Positions 61,043 through 64,000 of a stretch of 64,000 nt of DNA are shown here, piece after piece. Where the stretch lies: contig OY970833.1 of NCBI GenBank assembly GCA_963853835.1, positions 17,322,474-17,386,473 on the forward strand. The letters run 5' to 3'. Position numbers and translations under genes: made by a program. Under the pieces are notes generated by a model that saw only the letters and a list, made by a program, of their open reading frames with translations, had not been told where the DNA came from and did no database searches. This DNA is from Calendula officinalis. Its lineage: Eukaryota; Streptophyta; Magnoliopsida; Asterales; Asteraceae. Numbering within the stretch: position 1 is the first letter of the stretch; each line of letters opens with the position of its first letter.

Positions 61043-62293
61043 CTTGTACAACTGAGTGGAATCCCAATCAGTATGAACACTCATCCTCTCAGCCTCTTTG
61101 ATATCCTTTTCAAAGGAACTCTTCAAATCATCTTCAGTGAAAGCCATAAAGGCTTTATTCTCAATCTCCTCTTCATCATCACTTAACTCTTCATCCATCC
61201 AGGCTTCTGAGTAAAGTGCTTGATGAGGTGCTCCATTTCCTTCTGCCCTCTTTCCTTTGCTCCAATTCTTCAGCTTGACATATTTGTCTCTATATCTTTT
61301 TGCTCGGTATGCAATCTTGTCATTTTGGTCAGTCTCAGAAGACTTAGTATGACAATTTGCAGCAATATGTCCAGGCTTTCCACACCTATAGCACAGACCT
61401 GATCTAGGGTCAGTATTAGAAGAGCTAACACCAAGCCTCTTCTTCTTCAACTGATCCAGCTTCATAGACATGAGAGCCATTTGAGTTTCAAGCTCTTCTG
61501 CCTCAGCATCAGCAAGATCAACTTCTGGTTCTTCTGGCTCAGTCACAGTATAAGCCTGTTGCACAACTAGAGCCATACCAGTGGAAGACTTGTCAGTTTT
61601 CTTCCAGTTGATCAGTCTTGCAGCATTATTCTCCTCATGATTCAGCATTAAACCATACAAAGTTTGAAGAGTGTATGACTCAATGTTGTTAGCAGCATTG
61701 ACAGAGTTTGTCATGTCAAGAAATTGTTGAGGAAGGCTATCCAGAAACTTTTGAACAAGCTCTCCTTCCTCTTTCACAATGCCTACACTGATTAAATCAT
61801 GGATAACAGTATTGAACCTGTTATAGAGAGTGGTGATGTCTTCATTTGGAGTTGAAAAGAAATTTTCATATTTCCTTCTCATGTTGCTTTTTCTTTGCAA
61901 CTTCACCTTTGCTGTACCTTCATAAGTGACTGATAGGCTATCCCACATAGCCTTTGCTGTTGGCAATTTCATAATTGCATTAAGTATCTCTTTTGTAACA
62001 GCATTACCAATCACTCCTTTAGCTCTGGAGTCTAAGGCATACAACTGACGGTCAGTATCAGTCCAGTTGTGCTTTAGTTTAGGTACAGATCTTATGCCCT
62101 CAGGAGCATCATCAGTAGCAGCAACCGGTTCCACAGTTTGTGGAATGATGGGACCATCATTTAGCACAGTGAGTATCTCATGGTGAATAGATTCAAGATA
62201 CCACTGAGCTTTGAGCTTCCATTGATGGAAGTCTTTTCCATCAAAGATGGGTACTCCCTTTCCAGACATAACTGGTGCAATAATTGTAGACAT
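59720..62293 (-). CDS. gag: TE2 gag: long capsid protein with two zinc knuckles
   Basis: 857 codons from the first ATG after the primer site (none lies in the 98-base leader). Residues about 10-230 resemble the UBN2/Retrotran_gag_2 capsid region (FDGKDFHQWKLKAQWYLES, then VSVGIVKEEGELVQKFLDSL-like helices). Residues 255-285 are Glu-rich then basic. Zinc knuckle 1 is C301-x2-C304-x4-H309-x4-C314. An acidic patch (EELSDDEEEIENK, 368-380) precedes a predicted coiled coil about 430-515. A CSKC pair is at 591-594, a Ser/Thr/Lys-rich tail at 640-730, and knuckle 2 is C782-x2-C785-x4-H790-x4-C795. Most copia gags are far shorter; length, coiled coil and tail fit Sirevirus. If the predicted intron is used, only residues 1-417 go into Gag-Pol and this full form comes from unspliced RNA. 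Confidence 0.94.
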   Translation of the reverse strand: MSTIIAPVMSGKGVPIFDGKDFHQWKLKAQWYLESIHHEILTVLNDGPIIPQTVEPVAATDDAPEGIRSVPKLKHNWTDTDRQLYALDSRAKGVIGNAVTKEILNAIMKLPTAKAMWDSLSVTYEGTAKVKLQRKSNMRRKYENFFSTPNEDITTLYNRFNTVIHDLISVGIVKEEGELVQKFLDSLPQQFLDMTNSVNAANNIESYTLQTLYGLMLNHEENNAARLINWKKTDKSSTGMALVVQQAYTVTEPEEPEVDLADAEAEELETQMALMSMKLDQLKKKRLGVSSSNTDPRSGLCYRCGKPGHIAANCHTKSSETDQNDKIAYRAKRYRDKYVKLKNWSKGKRAEGNGAPHQALYSEAWMDEELSDDEEEIENKAFMAFTEDDLKSSFEKDIKEAERMSVHTDWDSTQLYKVSSFQTYSVNEKTKIFEYMLVDLKTSIQKEKALKLTIKELERVNNENLDKLAKYKDLELNFSDLKDINQRLADKAHLHKLEKEKFEKQCKSWGNASIKLNKCLNEQFPENVRAALGVDPQFKNRNNFADLFEEFSTMNPINFVKAKTLCEVGCQTESDDEENEILEKPIGPSICSKCYTELQELSIEFQITEISDTELPIVQYDTSAVPPFELLFNTTTFELYNDNKTTSISHVSSNTEVAGTETSNTETSKAPVKVVPSKHDKQKTTSTRSLVGKNKKSTTNKIRKTSLPNKNKQPDHPSPKPVKNNVNTSIRNNKINVLKTLGDQVKSLSKQFAKLVHTDLPKVKHFSKIPYENMFRNRPRKCYRCHHTGHKGDECWTDLSNPRYSVPKKRRETKSVSPKKTSKVTPEVIPTSPHKEIKSSCVYPTKGPIQKLVPKRN

Positions 62294-62377
62294 TTTGGAT
62301 TTTTGAGTGTTGGAGGGATAGATGTAGGAAATGGCTGCCAGGGTTATAGATCGACTAAATAAAAGATTATTTAGCCT

Positions 62378-62389
62378 GCTCTGATACCA
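62378..62389 (-). other. TE2 primer binding site
   Basis: TGGTATCAGAGC on the minus strand, two bases from the 5' LTR, complementary to initiator tRNA-Met. Confidence 0.95.
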
Positions 62390-62501
62390 GTTGTTAGGTC
62401 ACAACAACCCTGGTTTATGATGTTAATTGATAGATTATTATACTTAGAAAAATATTAAAGTGATAACACAAGAATATAGTCAATGTATAAATCCACTAAG
62501 T

Positions 62502-62529
62502 GTGGTATGCTGCGGAAAAGCAATACCAC
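62502..62529 (-). promoter_or_regulatory. Conserved LTR hairpin with paired changes (TE2 5' LTR)
   Basis: Arms GTGGTATGCT and AGCAATACCAC around a seven-base loop; the counterpart of 36961-36988 in TE1 with several compensating differences. It lies downstream of the TATA box in the transcribed LTR. Confidence 0.6.
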
Positions 62530-62595
62530 TGATCAATTACAAAAGATGTGAATGTGTAAAGTAAATTGGTGAGTACTCCTTTGGAAGATGATCTC

Positions 62596-62603
62596 TATTT
62601 ATA
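62596..62603 (-). promoter_or_regulatory. TATA box of TE2 5' LTR
   Basis: TATAAATA on the minus strand at the centre of nested inverted repeats. Confidence 0.75.
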
Positions 62604-62887
62604 ATGTTATAGAGATCTTACATAATGAGCAAAGGAGTAACCGAAGGACTAAGCAAGGAAAATGACTAAGATCAAGGGATTTGATCTTAGTCCGTTACTA
62701 TACTGAGTATCACTCAGTCCTTCTACTCAGTATCACTATCTGATACTGAGTACTGATACTGAGTTCTAATACTGATAACTCAGTATCAGACCTAAACTTA
62801 GCTATATTATTCTACATATTAATCAAAGCTAGTCTAGGTTGTTTTGTTATCTTAAGATCCAAAGGGGTAAGGCTTTTTGCCTTAACA

Positions 62888-62892
62888 TCAGT
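62888..62892. repeat. Target site duplication of TE2, right copy
   Basis: TCAGT, repeating 51408-51412. Confidence 0.95.
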
Positions 62893-64000
62893 ATTCCCCC
62901 TTTCGATTCTGCCTGTAACTCCTAGACCGTAACAGGGTGTAAACTACAAAAGTCGAGAAGGCACAGGATCAACAAGAGATCAACGGAAATCTCAGAGTGT
63001 AAACTACAAAAGTCGAGAAGGCACAGGATCGTGATTCTGTCCCAAGCATGTCAAAATCCGTTGAGAAGGCAGATGACAGAATCTGCCAGAAAGTGAATTT
63101 GTTTTAAAACTTATGTTTAACAACAAAGCCCCTTTCGATTCTGCATGTAACTCCTATATCATAAGTGGGCTCACGATCCACAAAATATCAACGGAAAGCT
63201 CAGAACGTAAACTACTAGAGTCGAGAAGGCACGGGATCCTGACTCTATGCCGAAGCAGGTCAAAATTTTTCGAGAAGGCAGATGAAAGAATCTGCCAGAA
63301 AGTGAATTTGTTTTAAAACCCATTTTTATTAATTAAAAGTCAAGTAGGCGTGAAACGGAGACCCGAGCCAAAAGTTATGGCCTTTTCAGTAAAGCTCCTT
63401 TCGATTCTGCCTGTAAATCCTTGACCGTAGCTGGGCTCACGATCCAAAAGATATCAATGGAAAACTCAAAACGTAAACTACGGGAGTCGAGAAGGTACAG
63501 GATAGTGATTCTCGGCCGCAGCAGGTCAAAATCTGTCGAGAAGGCAGATGACAGAATATGGCAGAAAGTGAATATGTTTTGAAACCCATTTTTAATAAAT
63601 TACAAGTCAAGTAGGCATGAAACGGAGACTCGAGCCAAAAGTTACGGCCTTTTCAGTAAAGCCCTTGTCGATTTTTCTTGTAACTCCAACACCGTAACTG
63701 GGCTCACGATCCACATGATATCAATGGTAAGATCGGAACATAAACGAGAAGAGTCGAGAAGGCACGGGATCGTGATTGTGCGCCGAAGCAGGTCAAAATC
63801 CATCGAGAAGGCAGATAACAGAATCTACCAGAAAGTGAATTTGTTTTAAAACCCATTTTAATTAATTTACAAGTCAAGTAGACATGAAACGGAGACCCGA
63901 GCCAAATGTTATGGCCTTTTTAGTAAAGCCCCTTTCGATTCTGCATGTAACTCCTAGACCGTAAGTGGGCTCACGATCCTCAAGATATCAACGGAAAAAC
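62888..64000. repeat. Tandem satellite array, segment 3
   Basis: The same satellite continuing from before TE2, in the order of the long unit (63100-64000 corresponds to about 15150-16060). Just inside, TGTAAACTACAAAAGTCGAG occurs twice, at about 62938 and 62998, where other units have it once, indicating a small local template switch. The array runs off the end of the window. Confidence 0.95.

Larger units (their letters stand above)
51413..62887 (-). mobile_element. TE2: nearly intact Sirevirus-like Ty1-copia retrotransposon
   Basis: An 11475-bp element with 496-bp LTRs that differ at about three positions, a 5-bp duplication, an initiator-Met primer site and a polypurine tract. Minus-strand genes are gag, pol and a two-exon ORF3. 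gag and pol are open throughout with all expected catalytic residues; ORF3 has one nonsense codon. It belongs to the same family as TE1 but a distinct LTR subfamily: it lacks 14 bp in the LTR motif cluster and differs in the paired arms of the LTR hairpin. It sits in satellite that corresponds to positions near 14970 and 40940 in other units. Confidence 0.97.
62392..62887 (-). repeat. TE2 5' LTR (right), promoter
   Basis: 496 bp, pairing with 51413-51908 with about three mismatches (GAAAAAT for GAGAAAT, TTGGAAG for TTGCAAG, GATAAC for GATCAC). It holds the promoter for leftward transcription, with TATAAATA at 62596-62603. One mismatch disturbs the inverted repeat around the TATA box (TACTCCTTTGG). 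Confidence 0.96.

Overview
The window looks like nuclear DNA of a eudicot plant, from a satellite-rich and possibly (peri)centromeric block. No single-copy host gene, tRNA, rRNA or bacterial feature was recognised. The evidence is a tandem satellite with a monomer near 267 bp that fills about 35 kb, invaded by Ty1-copia LTR retrotransposons with plant initiator-tRNA-Met primer sites. The gag/pol sequence style and extra polypurine-like motifs point to the Sirevirus lineage. The exact species cannot be told from sequence alone; some family resemblances suggest an asterid, but that is weak.

Layout: satellite 1-19737; Sirevirus-like element TE1 19738-37360 (minus strand, 5-bp duplication CTCAC); satellite 37361-51412; a second element of the same family, TE2, 51413-62887 (minus strand, duplication TCAGT); satellite 62888-64000. 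A third, unrelated copia element (25162-32532, duplication GTTGT) sits inside the pol gene of TE1. The satellite has higher-order structure: a hexamer unit of 1603 bp repeated at 4981-8186, and a much longer unit of about 8.3-9.4 kb seen at 11462, 37361 and 46753.

TE2 is the reference copy. Read on the minus strand it has a 5' LTR, primer site, an 857-codon gag with two zinc knuckles and a coiled coil, a pol frame (protease, integrase, reverse transcriptase, RNase H) shifted by -1 from gag, a third gene (ORF3) in two exons, a polypurine tract and a 3' LTR. All catalytic residues looked for in pol are present; the only break seen is one nonsense codon in ORF3 exon 2. TE1 is dead: two stops in gag, the nested insertion, a deletion of about 1.27 kb removing the end of RT, RNase H and the ORF3 promoter region, one stop in ORF3 exon 1 and a one-base deletion in exon 2.

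The most unusual biology is in gene expression of this family. (1) Both copies carry a consensus donor inside gag and a consensus branch point plus acceptor at the gag-pol junction, 1346 bases apart and phase 0 on both sides, so splicing would join gag and pol in one frame. (2) ORF3 has a conserved phase-1 intron and, in TE2, its own TATA and CCAAT elements and a 16-bp palindrome upstream. (3) The LTR has a hairpin whose paired bases have changed together between TE1 and TE2. Separately, the nested element has LTRs differing at one base of 654 around a badly decayed coding region, which suggests mobilisation in trans.
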